Source: Bifidobacterium biavatii DSM 23969 (GTDB taxonomy: Bacteria; Actinomycetota; Actinomycetes; Actinomycetales; Bifidobacteriaceae). Taken from it: 64,000 bases of DNA. Below, in pieces: positions 47,236 to 55,026 of the stretch (positions are counted from its first letter, which is position 1; each line of letters begins with the position of its first letter). The notes below the pieces were generated by a model. That model was not told the origin of the DNA. It searched no databases and saw nothing but the letters and a program-made list of their open reading frames with translations. The position numbers were made by a program, and so were the translations under genes. The DNA is taken from positions 17,038-81,037 of the forward strand of contig NZ_JGYN01000009.1 in the NCBI RefSeq assembly GCF_000741165.1, in the 5' to 3' direction.

Positions 47236-48317
47236 GGCTCGGATCCATCATCTCCGAAGCGCTGCGCAACATCGGCTCCGGCACCGCGCACGCCGTCATC
47301 ATGTTCCTCGCCGTACTGCTCGCCGGCACGCTGCTCGGCGGTTACGAGGCGGCCTCCGTGATCGGCCTCGAACGCGAGGCGACCACGCGCATCACCGCAT
47401 TCGCCGACACGACCACCATCATGGGCGCCGCAATCGACGGCAGCGTATGCGACCGACTTCCCGACGCCGCCAACGGGCCCAGCATGGCCGGAGCCATGCG
47501 CGTCGGCGATCAGCTCACGCCCGCCTCCACGCCCGGCAAGGACATCGCCTCCTACCAGATCACGCCCGGCATGATCGACATGCTCACGGCCAACGACTCG
47601 ACCGGACGCACCGACGCCGACGCATCCGGCATCTGGGTGTCCAGCGACGTGGCACGCGACTTCGGCCTCGCCGTCGGCGGGCCGTTCGACACTAACCACG
47701 GCACCGCCACCGTCGCCGGCGTCTTCGACTGGCCCAACGACGGACGCGACACGCGATTCGTCTACGCGATCCTCGTACCCGTCTCCGCCACCGACGGCAC
47801 GTTCACCGAATGCTGGGCCAAGCAATGGCCCGCCAGCGACCAGACCGAAACACTCCTGTACTCCACCGTCGTCGCCTCGGACGGGCAGAATCCGGCCGGC
47901 GTGATGGCCGTCAACAAAGGCTTCGACTCGCACTACGACGCGCAATCCGGCTACCTGAACCGCATGACCCGCTGGACGCCGTTCGCCGCGCTCGCCGTCG
48001 GACTCCTGCTCGGCATCGTCGCCGTGCGCCGGCGACGGCTCGAATACGCGGGCGCACTGCACTCCGGCCAAACCAAAGGCGCGCAACTGCTCGGCATCAC
48101 GCTCGAAACGCTGATCTGGGGCGGATCGGCAAGCGCGGCGAGCGCCAGCCTGCTCATCGCGTACTGTGCTCGCATGTCGCAGTCCGATCCCGCGGCCGTG
48201 CTCGTCGCCGCGCTGCGCACACCGGTCGCGCTGTTCGCCGGCGTGATGGTCGCGTCCGTATTGTCCGGGCTGACGATCCGCGAATCGCAGCTGTTCCGGT
48301 TCTTCAAGAACCGGTGA
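47232..48317 (+). CDS. FtsX-like ABC permease
   Basis: This 361-residue protein has one N-terminal helix (VIMFLAVLLAGTLLGGY), a large extracytoplasmic domain (residues 45-245) and three C-terminal helices (AALAVGLLLGIVAV, ETLIWGGSASAASASLLIAY, VALFAGVMVASVLSGL), the four-helix layout of MacB/FtsX permeases. With the ATPase and the adaptor it forms an efflux or mechanotransmission complex. It overlaps the ATPase stop by 4 bp. The next gene has its own promoter and riboswitch. Confidence 0.82.
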   Translation: MRLGSIISEALRNIGSGTAHAVIMFLAVLLAGTLLGGYEAASVIGLEREATTRITAFADTTTIMGAAIDGSVCDRLPDAANGPSMAGAMRVGDQLTPASTPGKDIASYQITPGMIDMLTANDSTGRTDADASGIWVSSDVARDFGLAVGGPFDTNHGTATVAGVFDWPNDGRDTRFVYAILVPVSATDGTFTECWAKQWPASDQTETLLYSTVVASDGQNPAGVMAVNKGFDSHYDAQSGYLNRMTRWTPFAALAVGLLLGIVAVRRRRLEYAGALHSGQTKGAQLLGITLETLIWGGSASAASASLLIAYCARMSQSDPAAVLVAALRTPVALFAGVMVASVLSGLTIRESQLFRFFKNR

Positions 48318-48365
48318 CGACGGGCGGCGCCGGAACGAAAAACGGACGGAAGATGGGCGCAATGA

Positions 48366-48394
48366 TGGACAACGGGAACGGTATGGGTTATGCT
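48366..48394 (+). promoter_or_regulatory. Probable sigma-70-type promoter of ykoE
   Basis: TGGACA and TATGCT are separated by 17 bp, which would start transcription near 48401, just at the 5' edge of the TPP aptamer. Confidence 0.6.
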
Positions 48395-48398
48395 CGGG

Positions 48399-48569
48399 AG
48401 CGTTGACACGGGGGCCGCGGCCGGCGCACAGCGCACACGCCGGGGCTGAGAGGGGTTTCTTCCCGACCGATTGAACGTGAATCCGGGTAATGCCGGCGCA
48501 CGGACGTCGCTCTTCCTCCCGTGCCTTGAAGACGCGCCGAACAGCGGCGCGCGAAAGAGAGAAAGGCAC
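48399..48569 (+). promoter_or_regulatory. TPP riboswitch with ribosome-site-masking platform
   Basis: The aptamer (48399-48511) has the THI-element landmarks GGGGCTGAGAGG and CCGATTGAACGTG followed by CCGGGTAATGCCGGCGCAC, with a plausible closing stem AGCG...CGCT. Downstream, GTGCCTT at 48521-48527 is complementary to AAGGCAC at 48563-48569, which holds the ribosome site of ykoE, around a GC hairpin. This suggests translational control by thiamine pyrophosphate. Confidence 0.9.
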
Positions 48570-48572
48570 ATC

Positions 48573-49175
48573 ATGACTGCTGCAACCCAGAACGTGAACT
48601 TCAAGTGGCGCGTCGTCGACATTGCCGTCGCGTCCGTGATCGGCGTGGCCAGCTCGCTCGTCTACTGGCTGGTCGCCACGCTCACCTACACGCCGTGGAG
48701 CGTGCTCGACGCGGCCGTCCCCGGCCTGCCGGGCATCATCAACGGCCTGTGGCTGTTCGCCGGCCCGCTCGCCTCCATCATCGTGCGCAAGCCGGGCGCC
48801 GGCCTGTACGCGGAAGTCGTCGCCGCCGTGCTCGAAGCGCTGCTCGGCAACATCTGGGGCATCTCCACGCTGTACATCGCGCTCGTGCAGGGCCTGTTCG
48901 CCGAACTCGGCTTCGCCGTGTTCGCCTACCGCAAGTGGAACCTGCAGACCACGCTGCTCTCCGGCGTGCTCTCCGCGCTCGGTTGCTGGGGCTACTCCTT
49001 CTTCACCAACCTGCAGGCCATCAGCTTCACCGGCTCCTACGGCGTCGTCTACCTGATCACCACGCTGCTGTCCGGCCTCGTATTCGCCGGCGTGATCGTC
49101 TGGTACCTGTACATCGCCATCGCTAAGACCGGAGCGCTCGACAAGTTCGCGTCCGGCCGCGAAGTGCGCAACTGA
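48573..49175 (+). CDS. ykoE: ECF transporter S component, YkoE type
   Basis: This 200-residue membrane protein has about five to six helices. KWRVVDIAVASVIGVASSLV near the start and ASIIVRKPGAGLYAEVVAAV followed by LEALLGN in the middle are typical of YkoE, the substrate-binding component for thiamine or its hydroxymethylpyrimidine precursor. TPP riboswitch control supports the assignment. GAAAGG lies 7 bp before ATG 48573; the longer frame upstream is riboswitch sequence. An intrinsic terminator separates it from ykoDC. Confidence 0.92.
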   Translation: MTAATQNVNFKWRVVDIAVASVIGVASSLVYWLVATLTYTPWSVLDAAVPGLPGIINGLWLFAGPLASIIVRKPGAGLYAEVVAAVLEALLGNIWGISTLYIALVQGLFAELGFAVFAYRKWNLQTTLLSGVLSALGCWGYSFFTNLQAISFTGSYGVVYLITTLLSGLVFAGVIVWYLYIAIAKTGALDKFASGREVRN

Positions 49176-49290
49176 TTCGCGACAGACGCGCATCCGCTCA
49201 GCAGCCGCGCATCGCATCGCACCATGACGCATCGCTAACGCGCCGCCCGCGCGACCGGAACACGCCACGCCAATCGGCATCATCGGCGTC

Positions 49291-49314
49291 CGGCCGCGCG
49301 GACGGCCGTTTTTT
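49291..49314 (+). terminator. Intrinsic terminator between ykoE and ykoDC
   Basis: CGGCCG-cgcgga-CGGCCG followed by six T. It lies 116 bp after the ykoE stop and 47 bp before the ykoDC start. Confidence 0.85.
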
Positions 49315-49360
49315 CGTATCCCGCACATCACACCGCACATCAATCCAACCGAGGACAGCC

Positions 49361-51910
49361 GTGCCGAACACCACCGCACCGAACCCGAACCACACGAACG
49401 CGCCATCGCGCGACACCGCCGCAGACAACGCCACGCTCACCTTCGACAACTGGGGATACCGCCACGCCTCACGCAAGCACTTTGCCGTGCGCGGACTCAG
49501 CCTCACCATCGAAGCCGGGCAGCGCGTGCTCCTGCTCGGCGCATCCGGCATCGGCAAATCGACCATTCTCGAAGGCGCGGCCGGACTGCTTGGCGGAGAC
49601 AGCCAAACCGTCACCGCGGACGATGGCACCACCAGCCAGCTCGACGCCGACGGCGGCGTCACCGAAGGCCGCGTGCTCATCGACGGAACTCCCGTGCAGC
49701 AGGCCCACGGCCGCGTCGGCCTCGTCCTGCAGGACCCCGACGCGCAGGCGATCTTCCAACGGCTCGGCGACAACGTCGCGTTTGGCCCCGAAAATCTCAA
49801 CGTGCCGCGCGACGAAACCTGGCAGCGCGTCGCGCGCAGCCTCGACGCCGTCGGTATGACCGGCGTGCAGCTGCACCGGTCCGTCATGCATCTGAGCGGC
49901 GGGCAAATGCAGCGTCTCGCGCTCGCCGGCGCGCTCGCCATGCGCCCCGGCGTGCTCCTGCTCGACGAGCCCACCGCCAACCTCGACCCGAACGGCGTCG
50001 AACAGATCGTCGACGCGGTGCGCGGCGTGCTCGACCGCTACCATTCGACCATGGTGCTCGTCGAACACCGCGCCGGCCCGTGGATCGACATGATCGACCG
50101 CGTTGTTGTGCTCGGGCTCGAAACCGACGACATGCAGCGGGCGCGCGTCGCGCAGACCGGCGACGAGGACGAAGTCGACCGCAGCGGCTTCCGCCGCACC
50201 GTGGTCGTCGCCGACGGCACGCCCGACGACGTGTTCCGCAATCCCGACCTCGACTTCGCCGAACTCGGCATCTGGGTGCCGGCGAAATACCGCCGGCCCG
50301 GCGATGAGATCACGCGCATCCACACCGCCGACGAACCCGCGTATTCGGCGCGCACCGGCAACGGACAGGTCGTGCTCACCACCGACGACCTCGCCATCGG
50401 CCGCGCCGGCAAGCCCATCGCCGAACACATCGACCTCGCGTTCTCGTCCGGGCAGATCACCGCGCTCGTCGGCATGAACGGCGCCGGCAAATCCACGCTG
50501 TCGCTCACGCTCGCCGGCCTGCTCGAACCGGTGTCCGGGCGTGTGCGCGCGTCGGCAGAACTCGCCGCGGGCGCGGACGGCGACGACCCGTTCGCATGGA
50601 AATCCACCGAACTTGCGTCGCGCATCTCCTACGTGTTCCAAAACCCCGAACACCAGTTCGCGCGCGGCAGCGTGCTCGAGGAAGTCATGCTCGGGCCGCT
50701 GCGCACCGGCTGCGACGAAGAGGAAGCGGAACGCCGAGCGCGCGAACTGCTCACCCGCTTCAACCTCATCCAATACGCGAAGGCGAACCCGTACACGCTC
50801 TCCGGCGGAGAAAAGCGGCGCCTCACCGTCGCAGCGTCCCTAGCCGCCGCACCGCGCGTGCTGATTCTGGACGAACCCACGTTCGGACAGGACCGGCGCA
50901 CGTGGATGCAGATCGTCACGCTCATCCACAGCCTGCGCGGCGACGGCGTGAGCATCATCGTCGTCACGCACGACCGGGAGCTCGTGACCGCGCTCGGCGC
51001 GCGGCTCGTCGAACTCGTGCCGGCCGACACGGCGGGGGAGTGGAAGACGCGCGGCGCTGCGGGCGCGAACGGCGTTCCCGCCGGAACCCCGCAGGTCGTG
51101 CCGGTCAGCGCGGTCAACGAGCGTACCGAAGCACCCAAGCCGTCCAGCCGGTCGAAGGTCATCGCCTCGATGAATCCGGCGTTCCGGCTCATCGGCGCCA
51201 TGCTCGCCTCGCTGCCGCTGCTGCTCAGCCTCGACTGGGTGTCCGCGTCGGTGGCGCTCGGCCTCGAAGCCGTGATCCTCATGGCCGTGGGCTTCACGCC
51301 ATGGCGCATCGTCAAATCAACATGGCCGGTATGGATCGGCGCGCCCGGATCGGCGCTCGCCGTGCTGCTGTACGGCAAATCGGGCGGCGCCACCTGGTGG
51401 CAGTGGGGCATGATCCACGTCACCGACCGGTCCGCGGAACTCGCGCTGGCCACCGCCGTGCGCATCCTCGCCATCGGCATCCCCACGATCATCACGGTGC
51501 TCGGCATCGACGCGACCGACCTGGCCGACGCGTTCAGCCAGAAACTGCGGCTGCCCGACCGGTTCGTATACGGCGGACTCGCCGGCATGCGGCTCTTCTC
51601 CGTGCTGCAGGACGACTGGTCGGCGCTCACCGCGTCCCGCCGTTCGCGCGGACTCGGCGACGACAACAAGTTCAAGGCGTTCTTCCCGCAGGCGTTCGCG
51701 CTGCTCGTGCTGTCCATCCGACGCTCCACCACGCTGGCCACGGCCATGGAGGCGCGAGGATTCGGCGGCGACGGGCCGCGCAGCCACGCGCGCGTGAGCG
51801 AAACCCACGCGCGCGACTGGGTGTTCCTAGCCGTGTGCCTCGCCATTCCGGTCGTGGCGCTCGTGTGCGCCGGTCTCGCCGGCACGTTCGCGTTCCTCGG
51901 CGGCAACTAG
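49361..51910 (+). CDS. Fused ECF energizing module: two ATPases plus T component (YkoDC)
   Basis: This 849-residue fusion has ATPase domain 1 (LLGASGIGKSTILEGAAGLL, HLSGGQMQRLALAGAL, LLLDEPTANLDPNG), ATPase domain 2 (ALVGMNGAGKSTLSLTLAGL, TLSGGEKRRLTVAASL, LILDEPTFGQDRRT) and a C-terminal EcfT-like membrane domain from about residue 600. That domain has the two Ala/Ser-Arg-Gly coupling motifs near its end (SRRSRGLGDD and AMEARGFGGD). YkoD is normally separate from YkoC; here both are one chain that would pair with YkoE to import thiamine precursor. The start is GTG with CGAGGA 6 bp upstream. Confidence 0.93.
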   Translation: MPNTTAPNPNHTNAPSRDTAADNATLTFDNWGYRHASRKHFAVRGLSLTIEAGQRVLLLGASGIGKSTILEGAAGLLGGDSQTVTADDGTTSQLDADGGVTEGRVLIDGTPVQQAHGRVGLVLQDPDAQAIFQRLGDNVAFGPENLNVPRDETWQRVARSLDAVGMTGVQLHRSVMHLSGGQMQRLALAGALAMRPGVLLLDEPTANLDPNGVEQIVDAVRGVLDRYHSTMVLVEHRAGPWIDMIDRVVVLGLETDDMQRARVAQTGDEDEVDRSGFRRTVVVADGTPDDVFRNPDLDFAELGIWVPAKYRRPGDEITRIHTADEPAYSARTGNGQVVLTTDDLAIGRAGKPIAEHIDLAFSSGQITALVGMNGAGKSTLSLTLAGLLEPVSGRVRASAELAAGADGDDPFAWKSTELASRISYVFQNPEHQFARGSVLEEVMLGPLRTGCDEEEAERRARELLTRFNLIQYAKANPYTLSGGEKRRLTVAASLAAAPRVLILDEPTFGQDRRTWMQIVTLIHSLRGDGVSIIVVTHDRELVTALGARLVELVPADTAGEWKTRGAAGANGVPAGTPQVVPVSAVNERTEAPKPSSRSKVIASMNPAFRLIGAMLASLPLLLSLDWVSASVALGLEAVILMAVGFTPWRIVKSTWPVWIGAPGSALAVLLYGKSGGATWWQWGMIHVTDRSAELALATAVRILAIGIPTIITVLGIDATDLADAFSQKLRLPDRFVYGGLAGMRLFSVLQDDWSALTASRRSRGLGDDNKFKAFFPQAFALLVLSIRRSTTLATAMEARGFGGDGPRSHARVSETHARDWVFLAVCLAIPVVALVCAGLAGTFAFLGGN

Positions 51911-51952
51911 GGAACGGGCGTTTCAGCGAACATTCAGGAAATGGTCACAAAA

Positions 51953-51992
51953 CTGGGACGGGACGGCCAGAGACGGCACAGTCCCGTTCCAG
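51953..51992. other. 12-bp inverted repeat after ykoDC
   Basis: CTGGGACGGGAC pairs with GTCCCGTTCCAG (11 of 12) around 16 bases. It might terminate ykoDC, but no T-run follows. A smaller GGACCG/CGGTCC hairpin lies at 52032-52051, just before the next gene. Confidence 0.5.
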
Positions 51993-52087
51993 CGGTTTGC
52001 CACGCGGCGGCGGTTTCATGGCACAGTAGACGGACCGCCCAAGTTCGGTCCGGTTGAAACCACAGGCATACCGACCAAAGGACCATC

Positions 52088-53959
52088 ATGTTCGTAGTGA
52101 AAAACGCATGGCGGAACGTCATACGCAACAAGGGGCGCAACATCCTCATCGCCATCATCGTCGCGATCATCGCGGCGGCCGCCACCATCGGCCTCGCGAT
52201 CCGGCAGGCGGCCGTGACCGCGCGCGAAACCGGACTCGAAAACACGACCATCACCGCGCAGATCAGCTTCGACCGCAGCAAGGCGATCAGCGAGCTGCGC
52301 GAATCGTCCTCGTCCTCCGATTCTTCCTCGTCTTCGGACTCTTCGAATTCGTCTGATTCATCTTCGTCGTCCTCGTCGTCTTCGTCATCCGACTCCAAGC
52401 CCGACTTCGACGCGATGCGCGAGGCGATGAGCGACAAGCAGCTCACGCTCGCCGACTACCAGAAGTACGCCAAGGCGTCCAGCGCGGTCAAATCCACGTA
52501 CTACACGGAAACCGCGTCGCTGGCCGCGACCGACGACTTCCAGCCGGTCGAGGACTCGACGTCCAGCTCGTCGTCCTCGTCTGACTCCAGCTCTTCTTCC
52601 TCCTCTTCCGATTCGTCGTCCAGTTCGTCCAGTTCCTCCGATTCGTCCAAGTCCGACGCGAACGGCGGCGACGGCCAGCAGCCCGGCGGCCAGGGCGGTG
52701 GCGACATGGGCGGCGGTATGGGCGGCATGACCATGACCACCGGTGACTTCTCGCTCGTCGGCTTCTCCTCCGACGAAGCCGTGTCCAACGCCGAAAACGG
52801 CACGTTCACCATGAGCGACGGCGAAGTGTTCGGCTACGACTCCGATTCGGACGGCGACGTCATCATCTCCAAGGAACTCGCCGACTTCAACAACCTGTCC
52901 GTCGGCGACACGATCACCGTCGAAAACGCGAGCGACAGCGACACCACGTACAAGCTCACCATCGTCGGCATCTACGAAAACAGCACCGAATCGTCTAACC
53001 AGATGGGCGGCCCGATGCGCTCCACCGCATCCGACCCGGCCAACGCGATCTACACGTCCGTCTCCACGCTGAAATCGCTCGGCCTCGACGCCGACTCGAC
53101 GACCGAAACGACCGATTCGAGCGGCAACACCACCGAAACCGCGGCCGCGCAGCTCAACTACACGTATGTGTTCTCCAGCAAGGACGACTACGAGACGTTC
53201 GTTTCCGACGTCGCCAAGGCCGGCCTGAGCGACGACTACACGGTCTCGTCCGCGGACGTCGAACAGTACGAGTCCAGCCTCGTGCCGCTCAACAACCTCG
53301 CCCAGTTCGCGCTCACCCTGCTGCTCATTGTGCTCGGCGTCGGCGCGGTCGTGCTCGTCGTCATCACCCTATGCAACGTGCGCGAACGCAAGTACGAGGT
53401 GGGCGTGCTCACCGCGATCGGCGTGAAGAAGGTCAAGGTGGCCGCGCAGTTCACATTCGAGCTGCTCGTCGTCACGATGATCGGCCTCGCGCTCGGCGCT
53501 GCGGGCGGTGCGGTTGCGTCCGTGCCGGTGTCGAACCAGCTGCTCGCCGCGCAGGTCGCGCAGCAGGAGTCGCAGGCGTCCAGCCAGAACGCGCAGTTCG
53601 GCCGCGACATGCAGGGACCGGGCGCGCAGGGAACGTCGGACTCGGCTTCCTCCGACTCGTCCAACGCGTCGTCTTCGGCTGATTCCTCCTCGTCCGACTC
53701 ATCGTCCAGCTCGTCGACGTCCGGCAGCTCGTCCAACGCGAACGCGTCCGGCACGAACAACGCCGGCCGGCCGAACGGCCCCGGCGGCATGATGGGACAG
53801 GCCGTCAGCTACGTCTCCAACGTCAACGCGACCGTCAACCTCAAGATCGTCGGCCAGCTGCTCGCCATCGGGCTCGGGCTCACGCTCGTCGCCGCGCTCG
53901 TCGCCGTCGTGTTCGTCATGCGCTACGAGCCGCTGCAGATCCTCGCCGACCGTTCGTGA
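52088..53959 (+). CDS. MacB/FtsX-type ABC permease with Ser/Asp-rich tracts
   Basis: This 623-residue protein has an N-terminal transmembrane helix (ILIAIIVAIIAAAATIGLAI), a large extracytoplasmic domain and three C-terminal helices (ALTLLLIVLGVGAVVLVVIT, FELLVVTMIGLALGAAGGAV, LLAIGLGLTLVAALVAVVFV). This is the MacB-permease layout. The extracytoplasmic part is interrupted by three tracts of almost pure Ser and Asp (about residues 72-101, 156-187, 517-552) and a Gly/Met-rich patch (QGGGDMGGGMGG). They are written mostly with varied TCN/AGC codons, not one repeated codon. The ATPase follows 55 bp downstream. Confidence 0.85.
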   Translation: MFVVKNAWRNVIRNKGRNILIAIIVAIIAAAATIGLAIRQAAVTARETGLENTTITAQISFDRSKAISELRESSSSSDSSSSSDSSNSSDSSSSSSSSSSSDSKPDFDAMREAMSDKQLTLADYQKYAKASSAVKSTYYTETASLAATDDFQPVEDSTSSSSSSSDSSSSSSSSDSSSSSSSSSDSSKSDANGGDGQQPGGQGGGDMGGGMGGMTMTTGDFSLVGFSSDEAVSNAENGTFTMSDGEVFGYDSDSDGDVIISKELADFNNLSVGDTITVENASDSDTTYKLTIVGIYENSTESSNQMGGPMRSTASDPANAIYTSVSTLKSLGLDADSTTETTDSSGNTTETAAAQLNYTYVFSSKDDYETFVSDVAKAGLSDDYTVSSADVEQYESSLVPLNNLAQFALTLLLIVLGVGAVVLVVITLCNVRERKYEVGVLTAIGVKKVKVAAQFTFELLVVTMIGLALGAAGGAVASVPVSNQLLAAQVAQQESQASSQNAQFGRDMQGPGAQGTSDSASSDSSNASSSADSSSSDSSSSSSTSGSSSNANASGTNNAGRPNGPGGMMGQAVSYVSNVNATVNLKIVGQLLAIGLGLTLVAALVAVVFVMRYEPLQILADRS

Positions 53960-54014
53960 CCATCATCCCGCGCGTATATTCCGCACTCGCATTCATCAGT
54001 AAGGGACTGTCATC

Positions 54015-54704
54015 ATGACTGAAACAACCGCAACAACCGCCGCAAAGCCAATCCTCGAACTTGACAACGTAAGCTACTCGTACACCAAGGGCGGCAAGAA
54101 GGTGCTCAAGAACATCACGCACGCCTTCCGTACCGGCGAAGTGCACTCCATCACCGGCCCGTCCGGCGCTGGCAAGACCACCATGCTCTCGCTCATCTCC
54201 GGCCTCGCCAACCCGACCGAAGGCAAGGTGCTGTACAACGGCAAGGACCTCGCCAAGCAGGACCGCTACGACTACCGCAGCCACGACATCGGCGTGATCT
54301 TCCAGAGCTTCAACCTGCTGCCGCAGCTGACGGTGGCGGAGAACATCATGCTGTCCATGGACGCCTCCGGCAAGAAGTTCGACAAGCCGAAGAAGGAGCT
54401 CGCGGTGGGCCTGCTCGAACAGGTGCACCTGCCGGCCGAGTATGCGAACGAGCGCATCCTGCACCTGTCCGGCGGCGAACAGCAGCGCGTGGCGATCGCG
54501 CGGGCGCTCAGCTACGGGCCGTCCGTGATCGTGGCCGACGAGCCGACCGGCAACCTCGACATGGGCACGCAGGAGGACATTATGTCGATCTTCCGTACGC
54601 TCGCCCATGAGCAGGGCGTGTGCGTGATCATCGTCACCCATTCGCCCGAAGTGGCGGCCGCCAGCGACGAGGTGTTCGAACTGGCGCCGCTGCGGAGGCG
54701 GTGA
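54015..54704 (+). CDS. ABC transporter ATPase, MacB/LolD-type
   Basis: This 229-residue ATPase has SITGPSGAGKTTMLSLISGL (Walker A), Q-loop VIFQSFNLLPQLTVAENI, signature LHLSGGEQQRVAIARAL and Walker B VIVADEPTGNLDMGTQ. The LPQLTVAENI block is the hallmark of the MacB/LolD/YknY group. It pairs with the upstream permease and the complex probably exports a peptide or antimicrobial or acts as a mechanotransmitter. A GTAAGGGACTG precedes the ATG. Confidence 0.94.
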   Translation: MTETTATTAAKPILELDNVSYSYTKGGKKVLKNITHAFRTGEVHSITGPSGAGKTTMLSLISGLANPTEGKVLYNGKDLAKQDRYDYRSHDIGVIFQSFNLLPQLTVAENIMLSMDASGKKFDKPKKELAVGLLEQVHLPAEYANERILHLSGGEQQRVAIARALSYGPSVIVADEPTGNLDMGTQEDIMSIFRTLAHEQGVCVIIVTHSPEVAAASDEVFELAPLRRR

Positions 54705-55026
54705 TGCGCGGCCAGGCGTGGGCATAGACTGCACATTTCAAGGGATTATGTGGGCATAGACAGGACAGTGAGAGGGCTTCCGGGCTCTCGTACTGTCCCG
54801 TCTATGCCCACGCTTGTTGTTCGGACGCGGCATAGGCTCGTCGACATGAACGGTCCGGAAATGGGACGGATTCCGCCATACGGAGAGAAAGGGGGTAGGA
54901 TGAGAATTGCTTGAGCGGCGGGGTCCTGCATGCTGTTCAGCATGAGCGTGTGCGCATGTTTGTGCTTGTGCGTGGAGGCCGCCGCGTGCTCAAGAAGACA
55001 CGAAGAGTTCGAGGAAAGGTCCGCGC
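54705..55026. other. 322-bp intergenic region
   Basis: No gene is visible. It holds the long hairpin at 54750-54811, a third copy of the hairpin arm's outer sequence, and the leader of the surface-protein gene (GAGGAAAGG about 10 bp before its ATG). Confidence 0.6.
54750..54811. repeat. Long imperfect hairpin with a nearby third arm copy
   Basis: GTGGGCATAGAC-a-GGACAGT-g-AGAG pairs with CTCT-cg-tACTGTCC-c-GTCTATGCCCAC over about 23 bp with small bulges and a 10-base loop. GTGGGCATAGACTG also occurs alone at 54717-54730, so the arm sequence is present three times within 100 bp. Confidence 0.75.
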
